Of a stretch of DNA of 6,857 bases, positions 1 through 6,773 are shown in pieces. The number at the start of each line of letters is the position of its first letter. The first letter of the stretch is position 1. Position numbers and translations under genes: made by a program. The stretch is from Verrucomicrobiota bacterium. Its GTDB lineage: Bacteria; Verrucomicrobiota; Verrucomicrobiia; Chthoniobacterales; UBA10450. The DNA is taken from assembly GCA_003218735.1 (NCBI GenBank), contig QHOJ01000020.1:1-6857 (forward strand), given 5' to 3'. The notes below the pieces were generated by a model. The model made no database searches, was not told where the DNA came from, and worked only from the letters and a program-made list of their open reading frames with translations.

Positions 1-2
1 CG

Positions 3-215
3 GGTCAGTCCTTTAGTTCCATCGTCAATCAAGCGGTTTTGAGCAAGGGCCAGCAGTTGCAGGTCAAACACTATGGCGAGTGTCCGGCCAAAAGCTATTG
101 GACTTTGGTCGTATCCGTATCTAGACCGTCAATCTCCCGCAGCAGCGCGCTTGAACCAGCACCCAAGCGCGTCACACATTTCAACGCCGCCGCCGAGGGA
201 TTCCAGCCGGCTTGA
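3..215 (+). CDS. Possible 3' end of an unidentified gene entering from the left edge
   Basis: The third plus frame is open from the window edge to a TGA at 213-215, giving 70 residues. The first 35 or so codons look coding (for example the stretch QLQVKHYGECPAKSYWTLVV). The last part is rich in Ser, Arg and Ala and lies opposite the DUF502-like remnant at 95-215, so it may be only its antisense shadow. No family is recognised. If real, this gene converges on and overlaps the minus-strand remnant. It could also be chance, since the window shows too little of it. Confidence 0.25.
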   Translation, partial: GQSFSSIVNQAVLSKGQQLQVKHYGECPAKSYWTLVVSVSRPSISRSSALEPAPKRVTHFNAAAEGFQPA

Positions 216-366
216 TTCGATCCTCAGTCATGAGATAAACGGAGCCAGACTGCGGATTGGGAGCGCCGGGCACAAACACGGCAAGGTGACCATCTTCCAG
301 ACGTTCGACCAGGAAGGCGATCTGCCGCGCGTGCCGGCGATGTAACGCGAGCAGTATAGGTCGCTG
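95..366 (-). pseudogene. Frameshifted, N-terminally truncated DUF502-like membrane-protein remnant
   Basis: Read on the minus strand, one frame opens after a TAG at 367-369 and encodes AFLVERLEDGHLAVFVPGAP followed by NPQSGSVYLMTEDRIKP. This resembles the DUF502 core, where a GFVT-like strand is followed by FVPTTPNPTSG. The frame soon ends in RRRR and a stop. A different frame then continues the expected sequence (SAAALKCVTRLGAGSSALL) from about 196 to a TAG at 95-97. Restoring one base near 196-198 would join the two pieces as ...IPSAAALK.... DUF502 proteins normally begin with two membrane helices and are about 200 residues long. No such segments are visible upstream up to 550, so the gene appears to have lost its start as well. 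A sequencing or assembly error could explain the frameshift but not the missing N-terminus. The family assignment rests on remembered motifs. Confidence 0.5.
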
Positions 367-559
367 CTAGGAAATGACTCTTAAGGCGTTGCTTCATTTG
401 GCTTGGTTTGTACGTCCACTGACTGAACAATGCTCCGCTGCACCGAAGCTGCCGAAGATAAAGCGAGATCATCGAACGTCCGAAATGAACTGTGGCCGTT
501 TCACTGAATTCAATTAGTTTTGATCGATTTTCCTAACGAACCCCATCCAGTTGCGTTTT
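367..559. other. Non-coding stretch with no recognised feature
   Basis: Between the DUF502-like remnant and the 560 gene I see no convincing coding frame, RNA gene or repeat. The part at about 505-535 is richer in A and T than its surroundings and includes a GAATTC palindrome. It is the natural place for the promoter of the downstream gene, but I could not find a -35/-10 pair with good spacing. The short open frame on the minus strand here has no hydrophobic segment and no family resemblance. Confidence 0.4.
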
Positions 560-892
560 ATGCCATTCGAAAAATTCGACCTTGAAAGCCTCACCGCAGA
601 GCGCCGCAAAGCCATCGCGAAATCAATTCGGACAATTAGCGTTGAAGACCTAAACAAGCTCGGCCAAGAGCTCTTTCCTGACGCCGATCATCCGTGGCGG
701 GAGACGTTTTTCCGATTCATCACTGAGAACTCCGGCTCTACGTTCCATCACGCGATCACGAGCGACGGCGTCAATATTATTTACTGCCGCAGCAAGGACA
801 AAGGCATGTGGTTTCTACCCGGAACGGGCAAGGGGCCATTGCAGGTCAGAGGTCGGCAGATCATGAAGGAAATGATCGAGGGAAAACATTGA
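560..892 (+). CDS. Conserved-looking hypothetical protein, 110 aa
   Basis: The product is a soluble, charged 110-residue protein with no signal peptide or membrane segment. Residues 5-40 look helical and rich in Lys, Arg and Glu (LTAERRKAIAKSIRTISVED). The centre, about 45-85, holds aromatic and strand-like sequence (PWRETFFRF, TFHHAITSDGVNIIYC). Near residues 80-99 is a Gly-rich piece, KGMWFLPGTGKGPLQVRGR, and the C-terminus is helical. I do not recognise a characterised family. I chose the ATG at 560. A TTG at 551 in the same frame would add three residues, and neither start has a Shine-Dalgarno sequence. The gene stands alone, pointing toward the minus-strand pair at 950-2037. Codon use and composition look like a real gene, but the function is unknown. 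Confidence 0.72.
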   Translation: MPFEKFDLESLTAERRKAIAKSIRTISVEDLNKLGQELFPDADHPWRETFFRFITENSGSTFHHAITSDGVNIIYCRSKDKGMWFLPGTGKGPLQVRGRQIMKEMIEGKH

Positions 893-896
893 ACAC

Positions 897-918
897 TGTG
901 GACGCGGCGCCGTCCGCA
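897..918 (+). terminator. Hairpin between convergent genes, possible terminator
   Basis: Five bases after the stop of the 110-aa gene lies TGTGGACG, a six-base loop, then CGTCCGCA. This forms an eight-pair stem with one G-U pair in the plus-strand transcript. It sits in the 57-nt gap between two converging stop codons, where a terminator is expected. The plus strand lacks a T-run after it. In the minus direction the following bases are moderately T-rich (GTGTTCAATGTTTT), but one stem pair becomes a mismatch. Its action as a terminator is inferred from position and structure only. Confidence 0.33.
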
Positions 919-949
919 ACGAAGCTCCCGGCTGCTAACCCGAGCGGAG

Positions 950-1354
950 TTACCGCGTGTCACCGCCACGGTGACGCTGTTTGTACTCTGCGGCCCATGC
1001 CCGGGCTGCTTCCAGGGGATCTCCGCTTTTCTGGCGCGCTATCCAGGTTTTCAGTCCACCTTCATCGACAGGTAAATTAAGAACCTGAGGTCGGCCGGGC
1101 AATTTACCGAATGTCTCTATCACTTTCGTCATGGTTGGAAAAACGATTTCGTCGATCGCTTCGGGTTTTCCCTGGCAGGCGTAGGCGTTGAAGTCGACCC
1201 AGTGTCCGTCCGGACGGAGCACAAACATATGTGTCCTGGGAACCTGATCGCTCGGCGCAACGCCGGTCTGCGTCACCAGGTACGGTCCACGCTCGGCACC
1301 GGAGCCAAGATTCAAAACTTGCGCGTCCCGATAGTTATTAGTGATTGTTCGCAT
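950..1354 (-). CDS. Hypothetical soluble protein, 134 aa
   Basis: The product is a 134-residue protein without signal peptide or membrane segments. Its N-terminal half is strand-like, around VLNLGSGAERGPYLVTQTG and THMFVLRPDGHWVDFNAYAC. The C-terminal third is helical (GGLKTWIARQKSGDPLEAAR) and ends with a basic tail. I do not recognise a family. The ATG at 1352-1354 is the only good start, because the frame is closed by a stop at 1379-1381. No Shine-Dalgarno sequence is seen. It begins 29 nt after the stop of the three-segment membrane protein, so the two are probably co-transcribed. The last codons contain an inverted repeat (GTCACC/GGTGAC at 959-975) that is part of the coding sequence. 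Confidence 0.62.
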   Translation of the reverse strand: MRTITNNYRDAQVLNLGSGAERGPYLVTQTGVAPSDQVPRTHMFVLRPDGHWVDFNAYACQGKPEAIDEIVFPTMTKVIETFGKLPGRPQVLNLPVDEGGLKTWIARQKSGDPLEAARAWAAEYKQRHRGGDTR

Positions 1355-1383
1355 AAATCGGTTCTTGGATTTGGGGCATCACA

Positions 1384-2037
1384 TCATCGCGGGAGCATCA
1401 TTGTCCGCGCGATGGCGAACGCGAAGGCCGCCACGGCGAAGCAGACAGCGGGCATCCGCACACGGCGTTGTTCAAACTTTCCCGCAGCGTTGGCAAAGAA
1501 AAGCACGGCGGCAAACAGGACCGTGTTTGCGAGGTATAGGCCGGAAACATTGCCGGCAGCGCGCGCGTCCTGCATCTTGCGTGCAGCATTGGTTGTGGCT
1601 TCGGCCGCTTCGCGTGTCCCCGGCATCTGATAAAGATTTGGCACGAACGGATGGGGGTCGGCGTTCGGATTTTCAAACGGCTTTTGCGCCAGCCATGCGT
1701 CGTAAGCCTTCCGCACATCGGGCGGGAAACGTTCGGCATAAAAGCTCCTTAATTTTTCGTCGCCCGCCTGCTGCGCCGCGAGCAGTTGCATGAACATGGC
1801 GGTGTGGATAGTTGCCGCCTGCATTCCTTGCAAAGTCAGGACGCCGGCGCGGCGTTCCAGCGAGTTGTATTCATTCATCAGCCGATTGCTTTGGCGCGTC
1901 CACGCCGCCGATTGATACGAACACCAGGCCGTGCCGATGGTTGTTAGCGCCATCAGCAAGGCGACGATCGGCTCCACCCATCTTTTGCTCCGTAACTCGT
2001 GATCCCGCACAACCTGTAAGTCAGAAGGTTTCTCCAT
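1384..2037 (-). CDS. Uncharacterised inner-membrane protein with three predicted membrane segments, 217 aa
   Basis: The layout is a charged N-terminus, a membrane helix at about residues 20-42 (starting RWVEPIVALLMAL and ending WCSYQSAAW), a long hydrophilic middle of about 120 residues, and two C-terminal helices at about 165-187 and 194-213. The middle carries FYAERFPPDVRKAYDAWLAQ, then KPFENPNADPHPFVPNLYQM. The combination of WxSYQxAxW after helix 1, the RF...AYDAWLA..PFENP block and the closing VLFAAVLFF matches a widespread bacterial family that I remember as uncharacterised three-helix membrane proteins. No catalytic motif is visible. The ATG at 2035-2037 has no clear Shine-Dalgarno sequence. 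A candidate promoter lies just upstream, and the 134-aa gene follows 29 nt downstream. Function is unknown. The DUF number is not certain; DUF4337 is the nearest I can think of. Confidence 0.75.
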   Translation of the reverse strand: MEKPSDLQVVRDHELRSKRWVEPIVALLMALTTIGTAWCSYQSAAWTRQSNRLMNEYNSLERRAGVLTLQGMQAATIHTAMFMQLLAAQQAGDEKLRSFYAERFPPDVRKAYDAWLAQKPFENPNADPHPFVPNLYQMPGTREAAEATTNAARKMQDARAAGNVSGLYLANTVLFAAVLFFANAAGKFEQRRVRMPAVCFAVAAFAFAIARTMMLPR

Positions 2038-2074
2038 GACGGCGATCTTGAATCTTTAGTAGCTCCAACCTGAC

Positions 2075-2103
2075 AGAGTATGCCTTGGGCGCATGGGTTT
2101 CAA
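2075..2103 (-). promoter_or_regulatory. Candidate sigma70-type promoter for the 2037/1354 gene pair
   Basis: On the minus strand, TTGAAA (2103-2098) and TACTCT (2080-2075) are separated by exactly 17 nt. The -35 matches the consensus at five of six positions, but the -10 at only three of six. Transcription would begin about 30 nt before the ATG at 2037. The 129-nt gap between the barrel gene and this pair is far wider than any gap inside the transporter cluster, which favours a separate transcription start. The weak -10 keeps this tentative. Confidence 0.28.
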
Positions 2104-2163
2104 TCAGACCTTGGTCTTACGCCGCAGGCAGATAAGCGCGATGAAAATGGTGATGAGGGACAT
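2104..2163 (-). CDS. Possible tiny hydrophobic peptide, 19 aa
   Basis: An ATG at 2161-2163, only three bases after the stop of the barrel gene, opens a frame of 19 codons ending in TGA at 2104-2106: MSLITIFIALICLRRKTKV. It has a 12-residue hydrophobic stretch followed by a positively charged tail, as in single-helix membrane microproteins. It has no clear Shine-Dalgarno sequence, but reinitiation after the barrel stop would be possible. It is short enough to occur by chance, and no family is recognised. Confidence 0.2.
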   Translation of the reverse strand: MSLITIFIALICLRRKTKV

Positions 2164-2166
2164 AAC

Positions 2167-2841
2167 TCAAAAACTCACACCCACAGAAAAAACCCACGTC
2201 GGTTTATCCCGGTCGAGATTGAATACGTAAGTGGTGAAATCTATTTTCCTATAGGAGAAACCCACGAGCAATCCGCGCTGGATATCGACGTCGGTCTGGT
2301 AAGCCCGCGTTCGCTGGCCCACGAGACCAAATCGAAACCAATCCACCGGTGAAATGCTCAACTCAGACCAGCTGTAAAAGAAGCTTCCCTCCGACGTGCC
2401 TACGTCGAAGACGAACTCGCCTTCGCTGGAAAGCTCGAACTTCCAATAAGTAAGCGAAAACTTGTAGCCGGGCGCGATGCCAGTCGTATTGCCAAATACG
2501 CCCCCCAGCATCGGCGTGAATTCCCACCCCAGTTTTTCGCCGCCGCTGAAATTGTAGCCGACCCACGCTGATCCCGTTTCGAGGTTCTCGTAGTCGTAGC
2601 GAGTTTCGAGATGCAGCCAGCCGCGGTCCGCGGTCAAGGTAGGCTGCACATATTCCTGGTCGTTAGGCACGATATAAGTGGAGACCGAAGCCGAGAAGGA
2701 CCAGGCTTTCTCGTCCACTTCTTTACTGAGCGCGGGCGGCGTGCTGGTCGCTTGGGAATCTGGCGCGTTCATCGTCGTGCCGGCCAGCGCGTTGCCGGCC
2801 GCAAGGACCACGACGAGCGCAAGGACAGCTAATGCGCGCAT
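2167..2841 (-). CDS. Secreted outer-membrane beta-barrel protein, 224 aa
   Basis: Residues 1-20 form a classic signal peptide: MRA, a run of Leu, Val and Ala, then cleavage after A-L-A. A Ser/Thr/Pro-rich linker follows (about 22-45). From about residue 47 the sequence alternates hydrophobic and polar residues with many Tyr, Trp and Phe (for example WLHLETRYDYENLETGSAWV and FFYSWSELSI), broken by short turns. It ends in VGVSF, and a terminal Phe is the usual barrel insertion signal. The size fits a barrel of roughly 8-10 strands. The frame extends upstream to 2919, but I choose the ATG at 2839-2841 because a perfect AGGAGG lies nine bases before it. An ATG three codons earlier (2848-2850) abuts that site and could not use it. 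The gene is last in the transporter cluster, five bases after the VIT-like stop. The role (pore, anchor or ion passage) cannot be told from sequence. Confidence 0.72.
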   Translation of the reverse strand: MRALAVLALVVVLAAGNALAGTTMNAPDSQATSTPPALSKEVDEKAWSFSASVSTYIVPNDQEYVQPTLTADRGWLHLETRYDYENLETGSAWVGYNFSGGEKLGWEFTPMLGGVFGNTTGIAPGYKFSLTYWKFELSSEGEFVFDVGTSEGSFFYSWSELSISPVDWFRFGLVGQRTRAYQTDVDIQRGLLVGFSYRKIDFTTYVFNLDRDKPTWVFSVGVSF

Positions 2842-2846
2842 GATTC

Positions 2847-3512
2847 TCATCCTCCTAGCGCGATGGTTAGGCCGACGAGAACCAAACCTAAGACAACCAT
2901 CGAAATACCCAGCAGCCACGGGTGACGCCCGGTCATGCGTCCGAAGAGGTAACCCGTCAGAAACAACATCACGATAGCGACAGTATTAGAGACGCGCAGA
3001 GCCAACCCGGCGTTACGCATGAAAATAAACGGAATGACCACCGGAAACGTGGACAGAAATACCAGGAGAAAAACGCCGAGCGCGCCCAGCCAATCTTCTT
3101 TACCCAGCCGTGCTTTCCCGGGCGGCTCGGGTAGTTGCTGCAAACGTCGGTGCATCGTTTCGAGTTCTGCCGGTTCCAAGATGGACGCGATCACCGGCGG
3201 TAGAGCGTCAGCGATGAGGTGCTGCGCTTTTTTTGGATCGGTGGCTTTGCGCACGGCGTGAAACATGAGCAGTCCCCGCCCCCTGTCCGCCAGACAGCCC
3301 ATCATATATAGTACCCCGTCAATGATTCCCCACGCCAGATTGCATCCCAGCGCACCAATGAGCATCGTGCGGATGTTCTCGCGGCCCGCCTCGGCCACAC
3401 TGAGGGAGCCGGTAAAAGTTAGGACCATGATTAGTCCGAAGAGAACTTCAGAGACTCGGTCAATCGGTTCCAGGACGCGCCTCGAGGATCGAGTAAAGAA
3501 GTCTTCAGGCAT
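2847..3512 (-). CDS. VIT1/CCC1-like membrane protein, 221 aa
   Basis: VIT1/CCC1 proteins move Fe2+ or Mn2+ across membranes, usually against protons. The hydrophobic pattern here fits their five-helix plan: helices at about residues 21-39 and 47-72, a charged helical cytoplasmic part at about 75-138, and three closely packed helices at about 141-165, 175-193 and 198-220. The C-terminal half (FPVVIPFIF, then GLALRVSNTVAIVMLF and GYLFGRMTGRHPWLLG) resembles the end of VIT proteins. The cytoplasmic part has Glu residues near 113-118 and 129 (ILEPAELETM), where VIT proteins bind metal. Less typical is the D-G pair in helix 2 (GIIDGVLYMMG) rather than in helix 1. I chose the ATG at 3510-3512, 19 nt after the channel stop. 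A TTG at 3563 would overlap the channel gene by 32 nt. The substrate is uncertain, and a non-transporting relative is possible. Confidence 0.6.
   Translation of the reverse strand: MPEDFFTRSSRRVLEPIDRVSEVLFGLIMVLTFTGSLSVAEAGRENIRTMLIGALGCNLAWGIIDGVLYMMGCLADRGRGLLMFHAVRKATDPKKAQHLIADALPPVIASILEPAELETMHRRLQQLPEPPGKARLGKEDWLGALGVFLLVFLSTFPVVIPFIFMRNAGLALRVSNTVAIVMLFLTGYLFGRMTGRHPWLLGISMVVLGLVLVGLTIALGG
2851..2856 (-). promoter_or_regulatory. Perfect Shine-Dalgarno site AGGAGG that decides the barrel start
   Basis: AGGAGG lies inside the last codons of the VIT-like gene, nine bases before the ATG at 2841. No other gene in this window has a comparable site, so this one probably raises translation of the barrel protein above that of its operon partners. 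Confidence 0.6.
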
Positions 3513-3531
3513 GGGTGCAGCGGGTTGGTTT

Positions 3532-3963
3532 CTATGAGGTTTTCGCTCCGAAACGTTTGCCAAACAGTCTGTTGACTACGGCGAAAAAGAGACCGGCCGA
3601 AAGGCCGCACATGAGAATGCCCGTCAAACCCTCGATCGGTGCGAGCATTCGCCATGAATTCGGCAACAAAAGATCGCCGTAACCAATGGTGCAATAAGTG
3701 ACGCCGGAAAAGTATACCGCGGAACTGAAAGTGGGCAGGCATCCCGCCTCAAAATAGAATAAACCCCAGACCGTAATTTCCACCGCATGAATCAAGATGA
3801 GTGCCCACGCCATGCGAATGAGGAGCCAGGTGATGGGCCAGAGGCGCGCTGGCGGCAGAGCGTGCGCTTTGACCAGTAACGTTAACAGCTGGGCGAGACC
3901 GACAGCATGCACACCGACAGTGGCGGCCACCAGAAAGCAAGCGATGGCGATTTTCCAGACCAT
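3532..3963 (-). CDS. Small potassium channel, Ion_trans_2 type, 143 aa
   Basis: The product is an inner-membrane K+ channel subunit, expected to assemble as a tetramer. The selectivity filter TIGYGD is at residues 92-97, preceded by the pore helix (SSAVYFSGVTYC, about 80-91). Around it are three hydrophobic segments: about 4-31, 43-70 and 104-131. The last lines the pore. The first is an extra helix compared with the basic two-helix channel. The protein ends 12 residues after the last helix, so it has no RCK/TrkA regulatory domain and no voltage-sensor Arg repeat. The ATG at 3961-3963 follows the antiporter stop by nine bases, and the Shine-Dalgarno site is weak. Its place between a Ca2+/H+ antiporter and a VIT-like protein suggests it balances charge during exchange of other ions, which is inference. 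Confidence 0.87.
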   Translation of the reverse strand: MVWKIAIACFLVAATVGVHAVGLAQLLTLLVKAHALPPARLWPITWLLIRMAWALILIHAVEITVWGLFYFEAGCLPTFSSAVYFSGVTYCTIGYGDLLLPNSWRMLAPIEGLTGILMCGLSAGLFFAVVNRLFGKRFGAKTS

Positions 3964-3972
3964 GGCCAGGAC

Positions 3973-5067
<1,095 letters not shown>

Positions 5068-5075
5068 ATGAGTTT

Positions 5076-6692
5076 TCAGGTTATGGTCTGCTTTTGAAAT
5101 GCTTCTACTGCTTCGGCGACGGTGGTGAACCGGTTCACCCCACCCCAATCATCATCCACGCCTTCCGCCCGCAGCCGGTCGCGCACAGACGCTCGCGCTT
5201 CAACAGCCTGAACACGGACGCCGGTCGCGGTGAGTTCGCGGGCTAGTTCCGCAAGCATCTGCGCGCTGTGCATGTCCACCCGCGGCGCTGCGGAAAGATC
5301 CAGCACGACCAATTTTAGCGCCGTGGTTTCAGCGCGCACCCCATCCAAAATCGTGTCACGCACGTGATCCATGTTGAAATAGATTAGACCCGATTCAGGT
5401 CGGAAGATCAACACGCCGGGAATCAATTCATTGTCCGGATGGCGCTCACGATCGGAGAAGCGCCGCGTGCCGGGGATGCGTCCAAGAAAAGCGACGTGCG
5501 GTCGCGACGCGCGTCGGATCAACAGCACCAGCGAGATGATAGCGCCGATCATCACTCCGCGCAGCAGGCCCTCTCCTAACACACCAACTATGGCCGCAAT
5601 CGCTACAACAAATTCCGTCCGATCGCCGCGCCAGAGGTGCTTGAGAGCGGAAATCTTGAACAGACCGGCGACAGCAACCAACACCACGGCGGCCAGCACC
5701 GGCTGAGGCAACGCCGCCAGCAGGTGCGAGAAGAATAGCACCACCACCAGAATGATCCCCGCGGCGAAGGCGCCTGACAGCGGCGTGCGCGCGCCGCCGC
5801 CTTCGTTAACAAGCGATTGCGACATGCCCCCGCTGACTGGGAAGCCGCGTCCCAATCCCACGGCGAGATTCGAAACAGCGAGCGCGAGGGCAGCCGTCTC
5901 CACTGCGCCAAGCAGAAAACAGGCGAACGCCAGCGGCAGCAGTTCGTCCCAATCCGCCCAGTGAGTCGCGGGGAGCCCGAAGGCCGGCAGCCCTTGCGGG
6001 ACTTCGCCGAGCAGCTTCACCCCGCGCGATTCCAAACCAAGCCAACCCGAAGCCACGATCCCGCCCACTACCACGAACAACGCCACGGGCTTATTCTTGA
6101 GAAAAATCTTCCCGATTACGAGCACCACCAATGCGGCGCCTCCAATCGTGAGCGATGTGAGATTAGTTTCGTCCAGGTGCTCCAAGAAGTTGCCGCTATT
6201 CACCCAAAAATTTCCATGTGCACCGTGGATGCCAAACAACTTGGGTAACTGTGTGCTGGCAAGAAACAGCGCTACGCCGCACTTGAACCCGACCATCACA
6301 CTTTCGGAAATGAAGTTGACGATCGAGCCCGCCCTAACCAGCCAGGCGATGAAGGCGATGAGCGCCACGAGCACGGCCGTGCCCGCCGCCAGCGCGCTGA
6401 ACCGGCTCGTGTCGCCCCCTGCAATTCCGCTCAGCGACGCACCGACGAGTAGGGAAATGGCAGAGGTCACCGTGATGACCGTGTGCCGCGAGCTACAGAA
6501 CAGCCAGAAGACCAGCCCGCCAAACAAGCACGCGTAGAGTCCCGCTTGGGGAGGCAGGTTAGCCAGCGACGCGTCCCCCAATCCCGCGGGCAAAAGATAG
6601 GCCGCCAACGTTATGCCGGCGACGACGTCACCCCGCAGCCAGGTGCGGTCATAACGCCTTAGCCAGGCGAGGACAGGAAGCGGGACGTTCAT
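5076..6692 (-). CDS. SulP-family anion transporter with STAS domain, 538 aa
   Basis: SulP proteins carry sulfate, bicarbonate or other anions across the inner membrane. The N-terminal part opens with GDVVAGITLAAYLLPAGLGD at residues 21-40, then ANLPPQAGLYACLFGG. The mid-region QLPKLFGI (148-155) and the block at 284-307, FPVSGGMSQSLVNEGGGART followed by PLSG, match the SulP pattern. A further run of helices continues to about 393. The cytoplasmic STAS domain covers about 424-535, with its LVVLDLS strand at 461-467 and the VDMHSAQML turn at 472-480. The length is normal for the family. The first-helix motif, usually PQAMAYA, is changed to LPAGLGDA, so the substrate cannot be assumed to be sulfate. 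The ATG at 6690-6692 overlaps the stop of a short upstream frame as ATGA, which suggests translational coupling. It begins the tightly spaced transporter cluster. No carbonic anhydrase or sulfur gene is visible to point to the anion. Confidence 0.9.
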   Translation of the reverse strand: MNVPLPVLAWLRRYDRTWLRGDVVAGITLAAYLLPAGLGDASLANLPPQAGLYACLFGGLVFWLFCSSRHTVITVTSAISLLVGASLSGIAGGDTSRFSALAAGTAVLVALIAFIAWLVRAGSIVNFISESVMVGFKCGVALFLASTQLPKLFGIHGAHGNFWVNSGNFLEHLDETNLTSLTIGGAALVVLVIGKIFLKNKPVALFVVVGGIVASGWLGLESRGVKLLGEVPQGLPAFGLPATHWADWDELLPLAFACFLLGAVETAALALAVSNLAVGLGRGFPVSGGMSQSLVNEGGGARTPLSGAFAAGIILVVVLFFSHLLAALPQPVLAAVVLVAVAGLFKISALKHLWRGDRTEFVVAIAAIVGVLGEGLLRGVMIGAIISLVLLIRRASRPHVAFLGRIPGTRRFSDRERHPDNELIPGVLIFRPESGLIYFNMDHVRDTILDGVRAETTALKLVVLDLSAAPRVDMHSAQMLAELARELTATGVRVQAVEARASVRDRLRAEGVDDDWGGVNRFTTVAEAVEAFQKQTIT

Positions 6693-6751
6693 TTTTTCGG
6701 CAGGAACTTCCGTTCCTTCAACGGGGCTTCGTCGTCGTTGGCGCCTTTCAT
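6689..6751 (-). CDS. Possible 20-aa frame coupled to SulP, or frameshifted end of the upstream gene
   Basis: A minus-strand frame ends in a TGA that overlaps the SulP start as ATGA. From the ATG at 6749-6751 it encodes the highly charged MKGANDDEAPLKERKFLPKK. The same frame is open further upstream, to a stop at about 6806-6808, without a good start codon. The part from about 6775 (GKRHFPQRW) also shows coding-like third positions. Two readings fit: a separate tiny gene, or the true C-terminus of the edge gene displaced by a one-base error near 6774-6780. No Shine-Dalgarno site is seen for the ATG. Confidence 0.3.
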   Translation of the reverse strand: MKGANDDEAPLKERKFLPKK

Positions 6752-6773
6752 CCAGCGCTGCGGAAAATGTCGC

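Noticed and set aside
73..345. Plus-strand open frame of 90 codons
   Set aside because: Its sequence is rich in Ser, Pro and Arg without a family pattern, and most of it lies opposite the DUF502-like remnant.
224..472. Minus-strand open frame of 82 codons
   Set aside because: It overlaps the DUF502-like core in another frame, is rich in Arg and Ser and shows no hydrophobic segment or motif.
959..975. Inverted repeat GTCACC/GGTGAC as a terminator
   Set aside because: It lies inside the last codons of the 134-aa gene (HRGGDTR), has no T-run in either direction and is explained by coding sequence.
1341..1793. Plus-strand open frame of 150 codons
   Set aside because: It is antisense to the three-helix membrane protein, very rich in Arg, Ala and Pro, and typical of a GC-rich antisense shadow.
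2105..2116. AGACC TT GGTCT inverted repeat as an operator or terminator
   Set aside because: The loop is only two bases, the arms are five bases, and there is no T-run. It is likely chance.
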